Below are positions 43,203 through 52,572 of a stretch of DNA of 64,000 nt, piece by piece. How positions within the stretch are numbered: the first letter of the stretch is position 1; each line of letters begins with the position of its first letter. The DNA is taken from assembly GCF_013415485.1 (NCBI RefSeq), contig NZ_JACBXS010000004.1:62001-126000 (forward strand), in the 5' to 3' direction. This stretch comes from Rhabdonatronobacter sediminivivens (lineage in GTDB: Bacteria; Pseudomonadota; Alphaproteobacteria; Rhodobacterales; Rhodobacteraceae). The notes under the pieces are model-generated. The model saw nothing but the letters and a program-made list of their open reading frames with translations, made no database searches and was not told the origin of the DNA. A program made the position numbers and the translations under genes.

Positions 43203-43931
43203 CTAACCGGCACTGCCGGGGTCCGGGGCGCCATCGTCGCCCCAGATCCCGGGCGCCTCGCGCAGCTGGCGCAGGCGGGTGCGGTGGGCGGCCTCGATAT
43301 GGGCGCGCATGGCGGCCTCGGCCCCCGGGCCGTCGCGGGCGGTCAGGGCGCGCAGCAGGGCCTCATGCTCGGCGGCGGCGGTTTCGGCGCGTTCGGCGTC
43401 CAGCAGGGTCGAGGGGCCAAGGATCAGCAGCGTGCGGCTCATGCTGTCCATGGCATTGCGCAGGAAGCGATTCTTGGCGGCGTTCAGGATCCCGGCATGG
43501 AACTGCCGGTTCAGCCGCGACACTTGCGCGGGGTCAGCGGTGGCGGCGGTCATGCGGGCGTTGATCTCGGCCAGCTCGGCCAGTTCGATATCCGAGGCCG
43601 CCCGCGCCGCCAGCCGCGCCGCCGTGCCCTCCAGCACCGTGCGCATGTCATAAAGCTCCATCACCTCGGCATAGCTGAGGCGCCGCAGGGATGCCCCGTG
43701 GCGCGGCACATGCTCTACCAGCCCGTCGGCCTCCAGCTTGCGGATGGCCTCGCGCACGGGCGTGCGGCTGATGCCCAGCCGCGCGGCCAGGTCGATCTCG
43801 CGCAGGCGGGCGCCGGGCAGGATCTGGCCCCGGCGGATTTCCTCCAGCAGGCGCTGATAGGCCCCCTGCCCCTGCGAGGCCTCGATCATGGGGGCAGGAG
43901 CAGGGTCGGAATTGCGTGGGCGGCGGGGCAT
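43203..43931 (-). CDS. GntR-family regulator, FCD (FadR) subfamily
   Basis: A 242-residue regulator. The winged-helix domain (about 20-85) reads YQRLLEEIRRGQILPGARLRE, then AARLGISRTPVREAIRKLEADGLV. The FCD ligand domain (about 95-220) has ELYDMRTVLEGTAARLAA and the metal/ligand residues around DPAQVSRLNRQFHAGI and EHEALLRAL. FCD regulators respond to small carboxylates. It is convergent with the PrpF gene and divergent from the AbrB-type gene, with a TGTATACA operator in between. The start is MPRRPRNSD (43931). Confidence 0.92.
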   Translation of the reverse strand: MPRRPRNSDPAPAPMIEASQGQGAYQRLLEEIRRGQILPGARLREIDLAARLGISRTPVREAIRKLEADGLVEHVPRHGASLRRLSYAEVMELYDMRTVLEGTAARLAARAASDIELAELAEINARMTAATADPAQVSRLNRQFHAGILNAAKNRFLRNAMDSMSRTLLILGPSTLLDAERAETAAAEHEALLRALTARDGPGAEAAMRAHIEAAHRTRLRQLREAPGIWGDDGAPDPGSAG

Positions 43932-43972
43932 GGGCGGACCGGGAAGGAGGGGGTTGCGTGTGTGTATCCAGA

Positions 43973-43980
43973 TGTATACA
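43973..43980. promoter_or_regulatory. TGTATACA palindrome, likely operator of the GntR/FCD regulator
   Basis: A perfect 8-bp palindrome in the 86-bp divergent gap between the GntR gene and the AbrB-type gene. It matches the core of many FCD-type GntR operators (TNGTNNNACNA, commonly TTGTATACAA). A degenerate half-copy, TGTGTATCCA, precedes it. Confidence 0.65.
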
Positions 43981-44017
43981 GTTGGCCCACCGTGAGTCAA
44001 CCCCGACAGGCCACCCC

Positions 44018-45046
44018 ATGACAGCGCTTCTGAAAACCATGCTGATCGCCGCGCTGGGCGTGGCCGTCTTTCACACGCTGAACCTGCCGCTGCCGTTCCT
44101 GTTCGGCCCCATGTTCGCCTGCCTGGGCGCGGCCCTGCTGGGGGTGCAGCTGAAGGGCAACAAGCTGGTGGAACATGGCTCACGCTCCATCCTGGGGGTG
44201 GCGGTCGGGGCCAGCATCACGCCCGCGCTGCTGGCGCAACTGCCGACCATGGCCACCACCATCGCGCTGGTGCCGCCCTATATCCTGCTGATCGGGCTGA
44301 TCGGCGTGCCCTTCTTTCGCCGCTTCGGCGGCTATGACCGGCCCACGGCCTATTACGCGGCCATGCCCGGCGGGTTCCAGGACATGGTGCTGTTTGGACA
44401 GGAGGCCGGGGCCAACACCCGCGCGCTGGCGCTGATCCATGCCACGCGGGTGCTGATGATCGTGGTGCTGGCGCCGATCATCCTGGCCTTCGCCTATGGG
44501 GTCACGCTGGACGGGGCCATCGGCGCCCCGGCGGCCGAGGTGCCCGCCCACGAACTGGCGCTGATGGCGGCGGCGGCGATCATCGGCTGGCAGGTGGCGA
44601 AAAAGCTGGGCCTGTTCGGCGCGCCGATCCTGGGGCCGATGATCGTCACCGCGGCGCTGTCGCTGCTGGACCTGCTGCATTTCCGCCCCCCGTCCGAGGC
44701 CATCCAGGCCGCGCAGTATTTCATCGGACTGGGGATCGGCGTGCAATATGTCGGCGTCACCCTGCGAGAGTTGCGCCATGACGTGGCCGTGGGCGCGGCC
44801 TTCGCGGTGATCCTGGCGGCGCTGGCGGCAGTGTTCACGGTGATCGCACGGCAACTGGGCGGCGCGCCCCCGGTCGAGGCCTTCCTGTCCTTCGCCCCCG
44901 GCGGGCAGGCGGAACTGGCGGTGCTGGCGATTGTGGTTGGCGCGGATCTGGGCTTCATCGTCGCGCATCATGTGGTGCGGCTGGTTATGGTGATCTCGCT
45001 CGCCCCGCTGATCGGCGCGCGCTTCCTGCGCCAGTCCGGGGATTAG
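44018..45046 (+). CDS. AbrB-family (COG3180) membrane protein
   Basis: A 342-residue integral membrane protein with about ten helices in two homologous repeats; FLFGPMFACLGAALLG near residue 27 and LFGAPILGPMIVTAAL near 205 mark each repeat. The motif AAMPGGFQDMVLFGQEAGAN and its echo SFAPGGQAELAVLAIVVGAD are characteristic. Despite its name, this family is unrelated to the AbrB DNA-binding protein; it is predicted to transport small molecules, often near tctABC genes. It is divergent from the GntR regulator. Its stop overlaps that of the converging DUF3422 gene by four bases. Confidence 0.85.
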   Translation: MTALLKTMLIAALGVAVFHTLNLPLPFLFGPMFACLGAALLGVQLKGNKLVEHGSRSILGVAVGASITPALLAQLPTMATTIALVPPYILLIGLIGVPFFRRFGGYDRPTAYYAAMPGGFQDMVLFGQEAGANTRALALIHATRVLMIVVLAPIILAFAYGVTLDGAIGAPAAEVPAHELALMAAAAIIGWQVAKKLGLFGAPILGPMIVTAALSLLDLLHFRPPSEAIQAAQYFIGLGIGVQYVGVTLRELRHDVAVGAAFAVILAALAAVFTVIARQLGGAPPVEAFLSFAPGGQAELAVLAIVVGADLGFIVAHHVVRLVMVISLAPLIGARFLRQSGD

Positions 45047-46338
45047 CCCGAAGGCCCGGAAATCCGGTTGCGGATGCGCCGCAGTGCCGCCCACACCCCG
45101 GCCACCACCAGCGGCGTCAGCACAAACAGCACAAGCGTGCGGCTCAGCCCCAAGGGTTCGGCCAGCGGCATGGCCATGTTCGCGGCCAGGTTGACGCCAT
45201 AATAGCTGATCGCCACCACCGACAGCCCCTCGACCGTGTGCTGCAGGCGCAGTTGCAGATCGGCGCGCCGGTCCATGCTTTCCAGCAGCTTCTGGTTCTG
45301 GGCCGAGCGTTCCACATCCACCCGCGTGCCCAGCAGCGTGCCCGCGCGCATGGCGCGTTCGGCCATCACGGCCAGCCGGGTTTCGGCGGATTTCACCGTG
45401 CGCATGGCCGGGTCATAGCGGCGCATCATGAACTCGCGCCAGGTCTGGCGGCCCTCGAACCGCTCCTCGCGCAGCACATCGATGCGCTGATGGACAATCG
45501 CCTCATAGGCGCCGGTGGCCCCGAAGCGAAAGGACGATTCCGCCAGCATGTTCTCCAGCTCGCTCGAAATCTCCAGCAGCGCCTGCAACGTGTCCTCGGC
45601 GCTGGCCTCATCCTGGGTCATGGCGCGGGTCATGCGGTTGAGCCGCTCATCCAGCGCCCCCATGCGCGGCGACAGCTCCCGCGCGCGGGCCAGCCCCAGC
45701 ATGGACATGGATTTATAGGTCTCGATCTCGCACAGCCGCTGGATGATCCGCCCGATCCGCCGCCCCCCCGTGCCCCGGCGCACAAAAACCGCCATGCGGA
45801 TATGGCCTGCCCGGTCGATGCGGAAATCGCTGGCGATGATCGCCGCCCCGTCCAGCACGCGTGAGACAGCGAGGCTCTCGGGCACGAACCAATCGGCCAG
45901 TAGTGCTGCGATACGGCCCTCGGTCTCGGGGATGTAATCGACCCGCAACAGGACCGAGGTCACCCGCACCCCCGGCGCCGCCGCCAGCCAGTCATCGGGG
46001 AACACCTCCAGCGCGCGCGGGTCAAAGGGCCGCTCGCCCACGCCGGGCTCAAAGGCGGTATAGGTGACGAATTCGGTGTGGCTCTCCCATTTCAACACAT
46101 GGCGGCCCAGATCGGCGGTGTGATGGGTGGCCTCGGGCGCGGGATGAGCGGCGCCGTGGCGGGCCAGCAGGGACAGCAGGTGCGCGCGATCCTCGGCCTT
46201 GTCGCGGCCAGCCGCCTCGCTCGGGCGCTTGACGGCCACATAGACGGCGGTGCAAGGGGCCTCGATCGTGGCAAAGGGGCGGGCGTGCAGCTCGTTGACC
46301 AGGGCGTAGCGCAGGGAATGGTCCGGGATGGGGGGCAT
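45043..46338 (-). CDS. DUF3422 family membrane protein
   Basis: A 431-residue protein. The first roughly 350 residues are soluble and helical, with YALVNELHARPFATIEAP at the N-terminus and IETYKSMSMLGLARARELSP plus coiled-coil-like SAEDTLQALLEISSELENML in the middle. Two membrane helices end the protein (VVAISYYGVNLAANMAM region and TLVLFVLTPLVVAGVWAAL). DUF3422 is widespread in Proteobacteria with no established role. The arrangement recalls the CorA type (coiled coil, then two C-terminal helices), which is only a structural analogy. Start at MPPIPDHSLR (46338); MADRSGVAQ at 46365 is possible. Confidence 0.87.
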   Translation of the reverse strand: MPPIPDHSLRYALVNELHARPFATIEAPCTAVYVAVKRPSEAAGRDKAEDRAHLLSLLARHGAAHPAPEATHHTADLGRHVLKWESHTEFVTYTAFEPGVGERPFDPRALEVFPDDWLAAAPGVRVTSVLLRVDYIPETEGRIAALLADWFVPESLAVSRVLDGAAIIASDFRIDRAGHIRMAVFVRRGTGGRRIGRIIQRLCEIETYKSMSMLGLARARELSPRMGALDERLNRMTRAMTQDEASAEDTLQALLEISSELENMLAESSFRFGATGAYEAIVHQRIDVLREERFEGRQTWREFMMRRYDPAMRTVKSAETRLAVMAERAMRAGTLLGTRVDVERSAQNQKLLESMDRRADLQLRLQHTVEGLSVVAISYYGVNLAANMAMPLAEPLGLSRTLVLFVLTPLVVAGVWAALRRIRNRISGPSG

Positions 46339-46577
46339 TTGCGCTACTCCGCTGCGATCAGCCATGGCCAACCATATTCTGCACCTGCAGCCGAAAGGCA
46401 AATGCCCCGCCCGGCACACCGCGGCACACTTGTTTTTTCGCCACACCCGGCAGCCACAGAACCGGCCCTGCGCCCGCGCAGGGCCGCGCCCCCGAGGCGC
46501 GCAGGGTGGGTGGGTGGGCGCGGCTCGGGGGCGCACCGGCACCACGCCGGGGGCCAGCGCGCCCCCGAAACTGGGCG

Positions 46578-47201
46578 CTACTTCACGGGAACCGCCGGGG
46601 CCAGCGAACAGCACCCCGTCAGCAGGGCTGCCTCCGGGCCGGGCATCAGCCCCACGCCAAGGCCGAACAACCGGTCGCTCATCCCGTCGGAGCAGTCCGG
46701 CGCCGCATGGACATAGGCCACAACCCCGCCCTCGGCCCGGATCATGCGGCGCAGATCATCGCGCAACATGGCATCCTGGGCGATTTCCAGCGCAAAGCGC
46801 TCGGGTTCTTCGCCCATGGCCTCATAGATCAGATCGCCATCGTCATGGTGCAGGCTCCAGAACGGCTCGGTCCCGAAGCAGCGCAGCCCCACCGGCAGGT
46901 TGTAATTGTCGATATGCACCCCACGCGCCGCCATGTAGCGCAGGAACACCCAGCCCGTGCCCTCGCCCACATTGATCCGCCCCCAGGTGCCACGGCTGTC
47001 GCGGGCCGTGACCTCGATCCCGCGCGCATCCGGGGCCAGCGTGCCGATCACCTCGGCCTGCGCGGTGGGCGCGGCGCGGATGTTGAGCGTGTCATCCGCC
47101 GCCACCCCCGTCACATCGAACAGCTGCGGCAGGGGCTCGGCCTCCGCCTGCCCCGCCCAAAGCATGAACGCCGCCATCATTGCCCAGAACCGCATCCGCA
47201 T
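46578..47201 (-). CDS. Exported SH3-domain protein with a COG3650-like C-terminal domain
   Basis: A 207-residue secreted protein. The signal peptide MRMRFWAMMAAFMLWAGQAEA is followed by a bacterial SH3 domain (about 25-95: DTLNIRAAPTAQAEVIGTL and GTWGRINVGEGTGWVFLRYM). The C-terminal part begins LPVGLRCFGTEPFWSLHHDD, the motif of COG3650-type periplasmic proteins, with Cys residues at PDCSDGMSD and TGCC. It probably acts at the cell wall or outer membrane; no reaction is known. Divergent from the aminotransferase gene. Confidence 0.85.
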   Translation of the reverse strand: MRMRFWAMMAAFMLWAGQAEAEPLPQLFDVTGVAADDTLNIRAAPTAQAEVIGTLAPDARGIEVTARDSRGTWGRINVGEGTGWVFLRYMAARGVHIDNYNLPVGLRCFGTEPFWSLHHDDGDLIYEAMGEEPERFALEIAQDAMLRDDLRRMIRAEGGVVAYVHAAPDCSDGMSDRLFGLGVGLMPGPEAALLTGCCSLAPAVPVK

Positions 47202-47336
47202 CCCTCCTTGCCTATGCCTTCAGCCTACACGCTTGGCAGCCTGCGCCAAAGCCCCCTGTCCGCATTGTCACTGCCGCCAATCGCCTTTACTGTGCGCCCA
47301 ACCCCGCAACCGGATTGAAAGTTCAGAGGACTCGCC

Positions 47337-48521
47337 ATGTTCGAAACCCTCACCCCGCCGCCCGCCGACAAGATCATCGAGCTGATGGCACAGTTCCGCG
47401 CCGACCCGCGCGAGGACAAGATCGACCTGGGCGTCGGCGTCTACAAGGACCCCGAAGGCCGCACCCCGGTCATGCGCGCCGTGCGCACCGCCGCCACCCG
47501 CGTCTGGGAGGCCGAGACCACCAAGGCCTATGTCGGCCTGGCCGGAGACGCCGCCTTCAACGCCGCCATGGCGAAGCTGGTGCTGGGCGAGGCGCATGAC
47601 CCCGCGCGCACGGCCTCGGTCGCCACGCCGGGCGGCACCGGCGCCATCCGCATCGCCGCGGAACTGATCCGCAACACCGCGCCCGGGGCCACGGTCTGGA
47701 TGTCGGACCCCACCTGGCCCAACCACCCGGCGATCCTGAAATACCTGGACATTCCGCAGACCAGCTACCGCTATTTCGATACCACCACCGGCGAGGTGGA
47801 TTTCGACGCCATGATGGCCGATCTGGCCGGGGTGCAGCGCGGCGATGTGGTGCTGCTGCACGGCTGCTGCCACAACCCCACCGGCGCCAACCTGACCGCC
47901 GATCAATGGCTGGCGGTGGCCGATCTGCTGGGGGACAAGGGCGCGCTGGCCTGGATCGATATTGCCTATCAGGGCTTCGGTGACGGGCTGGAGGCCGATG
48001 CCTTCGGCACGCGCCTGCTGGCCAAACAACTGCCCGAGGTTCTGATCGCGGCCTCCTGCTCCAAGAATTTCGGCGTTTACCGCGAGCGCGCGGGCGTGCT
48101 GATGGCGCTTTCGGCCAAGGGCACGGACCGCGATGTGGTGCAGGGCAACCTCAACACCCTCAACCGCGTCAACTATTCCTTCCCGCCCGATCATGGCGCG
48201 CGGCTGGTCAGCACGGTGCTGGACAGCGACGATCTGCGCGCCGACTGGGCGGCCGAGCTTGAGGATGTGCGCAACTCCATGCTGGGTCTGCGTACCCAGC
48301 TGGCCGAGGAGCTGCGCCGCCTGACCAATTCCGACTGCTATGACTTCATCGCCCGGCACCGGGGCATGTTCTCGCGCCTGGGCCTGACGCCGGAACAGGT
48401 GGCGACCCTGCGCAAGGAGCATGGCATCTACATGGTGGGCGATTCGCGGATCAACATTGCCGGGCTGAACGCGCAGAGCGTGCCGGTTCTGGCCCGCGCC
48501 ATCGCCGCGCTGGATGGCTGA
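47337..48521 (+). CDS. tyrB: Aromatic-amino-acid / aspartate aminotransferase (class I)
   Basis: A 394-residue PLP enzyme of the fold-type I, Ialpha aminotransferase group. The N-terminal [20 protein letters not shown] and Tyr-Val-Gly-Leu-Ala-Gly loop are typical; [11 protein letters not shown] holds the cofactor Asn; the Schiff-base Lys lies in [15 protein letters not shown]; Arg in [10 protein letters not shown] binds the substrate carboxylate. The sequence is of the TyrB/AspC type, so it likely transaminates aromatic amino acids and aspartate. Its start has GAGG upstream. The carbonic-anhydrase gene starts 13 bp after its stop. Confidence 0.92.
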   Translation: MFETLTPPPADKIIELMAQFRADPREDKIDLGVGVYKDPEGRTPVMRAVRTAATRVWEAETTKAYVGLAGDAAFNAAMAKLVLGEAHDPARTASVATPGGTGAIRIAAELIRNTAPGATVWMSDPTWPNHPAILKYLDIPQTSYRYFDTTTGEVDFDAMMADLAGVQRGDVVLLHGCCHNPTGANLTADQWLAVADLLGDKGALAWIDIAYQGFGDGLEADAFGTRLLAKQLPEVLIAASCSKNFGVYRERAGVLMALSAKGTDRDVVQGNLNTLNRVNYSFPPDHGARLVSTVLDSDDLRADWAAELEDVRNSMLGLRTQLAEELRRLTNSDCYDFIARHRGMFSRLGLTPEQVATLRKEHGIYMVGDSRINIAGLNAQSVPVLARAIAALDG

Positions 48522-48534
48522 GCGGAGCGCGCCC

Positions 48535-49065
48535 ATGATCCTGGCCTACAAGGACCACGAACCCACCCTGCCCCCGCAGGACCAGCATTTCATCGCCCCC
48601 GATGCCATGGTCATCGGCCAGGTGGCCCTGGGGGCCTGGACCTCGGTCTGGTTCGGCGCCGTGCTGCGCGGGGACAATGAACCCATCCGCATCGACGAGG
48701 GCAGCAACATCCAGGACCTCTGCGTGCTGCACACCGACCCGGGCTATCCGGTCCATGTGGGGCGCAACTGCACCATCGGCCACCGGGCGATCCTGCATGG
48801 CTGCACCGTGGGCGATGGCTCATTGGTGGGAATGGGGGCGATGGTGCTCAACGGCGCGAAGATCGGACGCGGCTGCCTGATCGGCGCCGGCGCGCTGGTG
48901 ACCGAGGGCAAGGAAATCCCCGACCATTCGCTGGTCATGGGCAGCCCCGGCCGCGTGGTGCGCACGCTGGACGCGCAGGCGCTGGCGCGGCTGGAACGCT
49001 CGGCCGCCGGATACCGCGACAAGATCGTGCAGTACCGCGCGACGATGCGCCCGGTGGCGGGCTGA
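48535..49065 (+). CDS. Gamma-class carbonic anhydrase-like (left-handed beta-helix) protein
   Basis: A 176-residue hexapeptide-repeat protein of the gamma-carbonic anhydrase/PaaY/YrdA group. Repeats include [40 protein letters not shown] and [16 protein letters not shown]-like turns. Zinc ligands are the His residues in [23 protein letters not shown]. Many members are hydratases, others have unknown substrates. The ATG at 48535 follows GGAG by eight bases and is preferred over 48514, which overlaps the aminotransferase gene. Confidence 0.9.
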   Translation: MILAYKDHEPTLPPQDQHFIAPDAMVIGQVALGAWTSVWFGAVLRGDNEPIRIDEGSNIQDLCVLHTDPGYPVHVGRNCTIGHRAILHGCTVGDGSLVGMGAMVLNGAKIGRGCLIGAGALVTEGKEIPDHSLVMGSPGRVVRTLDAQALARLERSAAGYRDKIVQYRATMRPVAG

Positions 49066-49234
49066 GGCAACCTCTGGCGCCCCGGACTGCGGGCGCGGGG
49101 TAACCTCGGGTCATTCGGAAAACCGCAAAAAAATCCTGAAAACCATGAAACCGAAGGCGGGGCCTTTGCGTCAGTTGTGCAACGGGGCGCGCAAGAAGCG
49201 CACCCGGATTGCAAAGGAAACAGGAGGACACCTG

Positions 49235-49750
49235 ATGACCAACCTGTCGAAACTGATGACTTCGGCCGCAGCCGCAACTCTGATCGCGGGCGGTGCGATT
49301 GCACAAGACCTGCCCACCACCCGTGAAGACGCAGCCGATCCGGCTGGCATGTCCGAAGCAGAGGACGCCACCCGCGACGATGTGGGTGTGACTGGTCTGG
49401 CTGGCACTGAAGATCCGAATCTGGATACCCAGACGCCCGAGCGCACGGAGCGTGCCGCCACCACCCCCGAAATCGACAACGCCCTGCATTCGATGACCGA
49501 GGCCATGGCCGCCAATGAGGTGGTCACCGTGTTCGGCAGCGACGGCATGCCCATCGGCACCGTGCTGAGCGCCGACCCGTCGGCAGCCGGGCTTGCGGAA
49601 CTGTCGATCTCGCTCGATCCGACGCTGGACGTCGATGTGCGGCGCGTCACCTACCGCGGGGCCGCCGAGGTTGACCCCGAAGGCCGCGTGATGCTGCCCA
49701 TCGCCGTGGGTGAGTTCACGGACATGATCCACGCGCAGACTGCAGGGTAA
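49235..49750 (+). CDS. Exported acidic protein with a PRC-barrel-like C-terminal part
   Basis: A 171-residue secreted protein I cannot place in a named family. It has a signal peptide (MTNLSKLMTSAAAATLIAGGAIAQ), then an acidic, Thr/Asp-rich, probably disordered segment (about 25-85). The C-terminal half starts NEVVTVFGSDGMPIGTVLSAD, which resembles a PRC-barrel beta unit, and continues with VRRVTYRGAAEVDPEGRVML. The ribosome-binding site AGGAGG is near perfect and a strong terminator follows, suggesting high expression as a single gene. Periplasmic location is inferred. Confidence 0.8.
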   Translation: MTNLSKLMTSAAAATLIAGGAIAQDLPTTREDAADPAGMSEAEDATRDDVGVTGLAGTEDPNLDTQTPERTERAATTPEIDNALHSMTEAMAANEVVTVFGSDGMPIGTVLSADPSAAGLAELSISLDPTLDVDVRRVTYRGAAEVDPEGRVMLPIAVGEFTDMIHAQTAG

Positions 49751-49776
49751 CGCCTCGCGCGATGGACCAGAGAATG

Positions 49777-49805
49777 ACCCCCGGGTGTGAACCCGGGGGT
49801 TTTTC
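49777..49805 (+). terminator. Intrinsic terminator after the exported acidic protein gene
   Basis: ACCCCCGGGT (49777-49786) and ACCCGGGGGT (49791-49800) form a perfect 10-bp stem with a GTGA loop, followed by TTTTT from 49800. A textbook rho-independent terminator. Confidence 0.92.
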
Positions 49806-49941
49806 ATTTGCTCCTGACGCAAGCGCTTGTCGTCGCGTCATGGCGACGCCCCCGTCGAGGAAAGCCCCCCACCCTCAGCGCACGTATACCGATGGCCCAG
49901 GCACCGTGACAGGGGCTGGCCCAAGCGCGCCGTCCCACAGA

Positions 49942-49973
49942 AAAGCCCCCGGAGGACATGCTCCGGGGGCTTT
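49942..49973 (-). terminator. Intrinsic terminator after mmsA
   Basis: AAAGCCCCCGGAG (49942-49954) and CTCCGGGGGCTTT (49961-49973) form a perfect 13-bp stem with a six-base loop. Read on the minus strand it ends in TTTTC, placing it as the terminator of mmsA, whose stop is about 20 bp away. Confidence 0.9.
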
Positions 49974-49992
49974 GCGCTGTCAGGCTATGGGA

Positions 49993-51492
49993 TCAGTCCA
50001 TGGCCTTGAAGTTGAAGGCCGAGCCCTCCTTGATCCCGCTGGGCCAGCGCGAGGTCACGGTCTTGGTCCGGGTGTAGAACTTGAACGCATCCGGCCCGTG
50101 CTGGTTGAGGTCCCCAAAGCCCGATTTCTTCCAGCCGCCAAAGGTGTGATAGGCCAGCGGCACCGGGATCGGCACGTTGATCCCCACCATCCCGATATTG
50201 ATGCGGCTGGCGAAATCGCGCGCCGCGTCGCCGTCACGGGTGAAGATGGCGGTGCCATTGCCGTATTCGTGGTCCATGGCCAGGCCGATGGCTTCCTCGT
50301 AGCTGGCGGCACGGACCATGGACAGGACGGGGCCAAAGATCTCCTGCTTGTAGATGTCCATTTCGGGCGTGACGTGGTCAAACAGATGCGGGCCGACGAA
50401 AAAGCCGTCCTCATAGCCCTGCAGGCGGAAGTTGCGGCCATCGACCACCAGTTTCGCGCCCTGTTCGACGCCGCTTTCCACCAGCCGCAGGATGTTTTCC
50501 TTCGCGGCCTTGGTGACCACGGGGCCGTAATCCACGTCATCCCCGGCGGTATAGGGGCCGACCTTCAGCTTTTCGATCCGCGGCACAAGGCGTTCGATCA
50601 GCGCATCGGCCGTGCCCTCGCCCACCGGGACGGCCACGGAAATCGCCATGCAACGCTCGCCCGCCGCGCCGTAACCGGCGCCCACCAGCGCATCGGCGGC
50701 CTGGTCCATATCGGCATCAGGCATGATGATCATGTGGTTTTTGGCGCCGCCAAAACACTGCACCCGCTTGCCAGCGGCGCAGCCGCGCGAATAGATGTAA
50801 TGCGCGATCGGGGTGGAGCCGACAAAGCCGATGGCCTGGATCGTCTCGTTGTCCAGGATCGCATCCACGGCGCCCTTGTCGCCGTTGACCACCTGCAGAA
50901 CGCCATCGGGCAGCCCGGCCTCCTGGAAGATCTCGGCCAGCATCAGCGGGACCGAGGGGTCGCGTTCAGAGGGCTTGAGGATGAAGGCATTGCCGCAGGC
51001 CAGCGCCGGGCCCATCTTCCACAGCGGGATCATGGCCGGAAAGTTGAAGGGCGTGATCCCCGCGGCCACACCCAGCGGCTGACGCATGGAATACATGTCG
51101 ATGCCCGGGCCGGCGCTGTCGGTGAAATCGCCCTTCAAGAGATGCGGCGCGCCGATGCAGAACTCGATGACCTCGAGCCCGCGCTGCACATCGCCCTTGG
51201 CATCCGGAAAGGTCTTGCCATGTTCGCTGGACAGCTTTTCAGCCAGCTTGTCCATGTCACGGTTGATGAGGCGCACGGCCTCCATCATCACGCGGGCACG
51301 CTTCTGCGGGTTGGTGGCGCCCCAGGCGACTTGCGCCTTGGCCGCCTCGGCCACCGCTGCGTCCAGCTCCTCACGGCTGGCCAGCGGCACCCGCGCCTGA
51401 ACCTCGCCGGTCGCGGGGTTGTAGACATCGGCAAAGCGCCCCGATGTGCCCTTGACGTGCTTGCCATTGATCCAATGCGTCAGTTCCTGCAT
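49993..51492 (-). CDS. mmsA: CoA-acylating methylmalonate-semialdehyde dehydrogenase
   Basis: A 499-residue aldehyde dehydrogenase superfamily enzyme that converts methylmalonate semialdehyde to propionyl-CoA (and malonate semialdehyde to acetyl-CoA) in valine and inositol catabolism. Diagnostic parts are ITPFNFPAMIPLWKMGPALA, FVGSTPIAHYIYSRGCAAGKRVQ and GAAGERCMAISVAV with the catalytic Cys; the general-base Glu of ordinary ALDHs is replaced by Asn in GGAKNHMI, as in MmsA. The start is MQELTHWING (51492). Divergent from a LysR regulator that presumably controls it. Confidence 0.95.
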   Translation of the reverse strand: MQELTHWINGKHVKGTSGRFADVYNPATGEVQARVPLASREELDAAVAEAAKAQVAWGATNPQKRARVMMEAVRLINRDMDKLAEKLSSEHGKTFPDAKGDVQRGLEVIEFCIGAPHLLKGDFTDSAGPGIDMYSMRQPLGVAAGITPFNFPAMIPLWKMGPALACGNAFILKPSERDPSVPLMLAEIFQEAGLPDGVLQVVNGDKGAVDAILDNETIQAIGFVGSTPIAHYIYSRGCAAGKRVQCFGGAKNHMIIMPDADMDQAADALVGAGYGAAGERCMAISVAVPVGEGTADALIERLVPRIEKLKVGPYTAGDDVDYGPVVTKAAKENILRLVESGVEQGAKLVVDGRNFRLQGYEDGFFVGPHLFDHVTPEMDIYKQEIFGPVLSMVRAASYEEAIGLAMDHEYGNGTAIFTRDGDAARDFASRINIGMVGINVPIPVPLAYHTFGGWKKSGFGDLNQHGPDAFKFYTRTKTVTSRWPSGIKEGSAFNFKAMD

Positions 51493-51572
51493 GGAATTCC
51501 CCTCCTGATAACTTCGCGCGCAGGATACCCTTGCAATTTTGCCCTGCATAGGGGCAGTTTCCCAAAGAGGTC

Positions 51573-51586
51573 TTGCATTTCTGCAA
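51573..51586. promoter_or_regulatory. TTGCA-N4-TGCAA dyad between mmsA and the LysR gene
   Basis: TTGCA (51573-51577) and TGCAA (51582-51586) form an interrupted palindrome of the T-N11-A type used by LysR regulators, 10 bp before the LysR GTG start. A related TTGCAATTTTGCC sequence lies near 51532-51544, closer to mmsA. The two could be the recognition and activation sites. Confidence 0.6.
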
Positions 51587-51595
51587 AGGAAGCGC

Positions 51596-52498
51596 GTGAG
51601 CGACTGGGATGACATGCGGGTGTTCCTGGCCGTGGCGCGGGGCGAAAGCCTCAGCCGCGCGGGCCGCGCGCTGCGGCTGGACCCGGCCACCGTGGGTCGG
51701 CGCATTGCGCGGCTGGAAACCGACCTGGGCGCGCGGCTGTTTACGCGCTCCCCCCTGGGATACGAACTGACCGAGGAAGGCCAGCGCCTGCTGACCCACG
51801 CCCAGGCCGCCGAAACCGCGCTGGCGGGCGCGCGTGATGCGCTGCACAGCGGCCCCGGCGGGCTGCGCGGCAGTGTGCGTATTGGCGCCCCGGATGGCTG
51901 CGCCAATTACCTGCTGCCGCAGGTGGTCGCCGCCATCTGTGACGAAAACCCGGGGCTGGAGGTGCAGATCGTCGCCCTGCCCCGCGTCTTCAACCTGTCC
52001 CGGCGCGAGGCCGACATGGCCATCGCCGTATCCGCCCCCGAGGCCGGGCGCCTGAGCGTGCAGAAAATCACCGATTACCGCCTGCATCTGGCCGCCGCGC
52101 GCAGCTATCTGGACCGCCACGGGCCCATCCGCAGCATGGACGATCTGCGCGGCCACCGGATGATCGGCTATATCCCTGACATGATCTTTGACAAGGAACT
52201 GGATTATCTGTCCGAAATCGGCGTGCAGACGGTGGGGCTGGCGTCGAATTCGGTGTCGGTGCAACTGAACTGGGTGCGGCAGGGGACGGGGGTGGCAGTG
52301 GTCCATGACTTTGCCCTGCCCGCCGCGCCGGGGGTGGTGCGCGTGCTGCCGCAGGCCTTCAGCCTGACCCGCGCCTTCTGGCTGATCCGCCACGGCGATG
52401 ACCGGCGCCTTGGGCGCCTCAATCGCCTGGCCGAGGCCCTGACCACCGGCCTGCGCCGCGAACTGGCCCGGCTGGAGGCGCAGGTGCCAGCCCCCTGA
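51596..52498 (+). CDS. LysR-family transcriptional regulator
   Basis: A 300-residue regulator. The N-terminal HTH starts DWDDMRVFLAVARGESLSRAG, with the recognition part DPATVGRRIARLETDLGARLF, followed by a linker helix and the periplasmic-binding-type effector domain (about 90-290). GTG at 51596 is used as start because AAAGGA lies five to ten bases upstream. It is divergent from mmsA, and two TTGCA-based dyads lie in the shared promoter region, so it is likely to regulate mmsA and itself. The effector is probably an intermediate of valine degradation (inference). Confidence 0.92.
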   Translation: MSDWDDMRVFLAVARGESLSRAGRALRLDPATVGRRIARLETDLGARLFTRSPLGYELTEEGQRLLTHAQAAETALAGARDALHSGPGGLRGSVRIGAPDGCANYLLPQVVAAICDENPGLEVQIVALPRVFNLSRREADMAIAVSAPEAGRLSVQKITDYRLHLAAARSYLDRHGPIRSMDDLRGHRMIGYIPDMIFDKELDYLSEIGVQTVGLASNSVSVQLNWVRQGTGVAVVHDFALPAAPGVVRVLPQAFSLTRAFWLIRHGDDRRLGRLNRLAEALTTGLRRELARLEAQVPAP

Positions 52499-52572
52499 CC
52501 CCATACTGCAGGCACCACGCAAAAGGCGCGCCTGCCCGTGGCAGACGCGCCCTTTCCCGCACCCCGGCGGCG

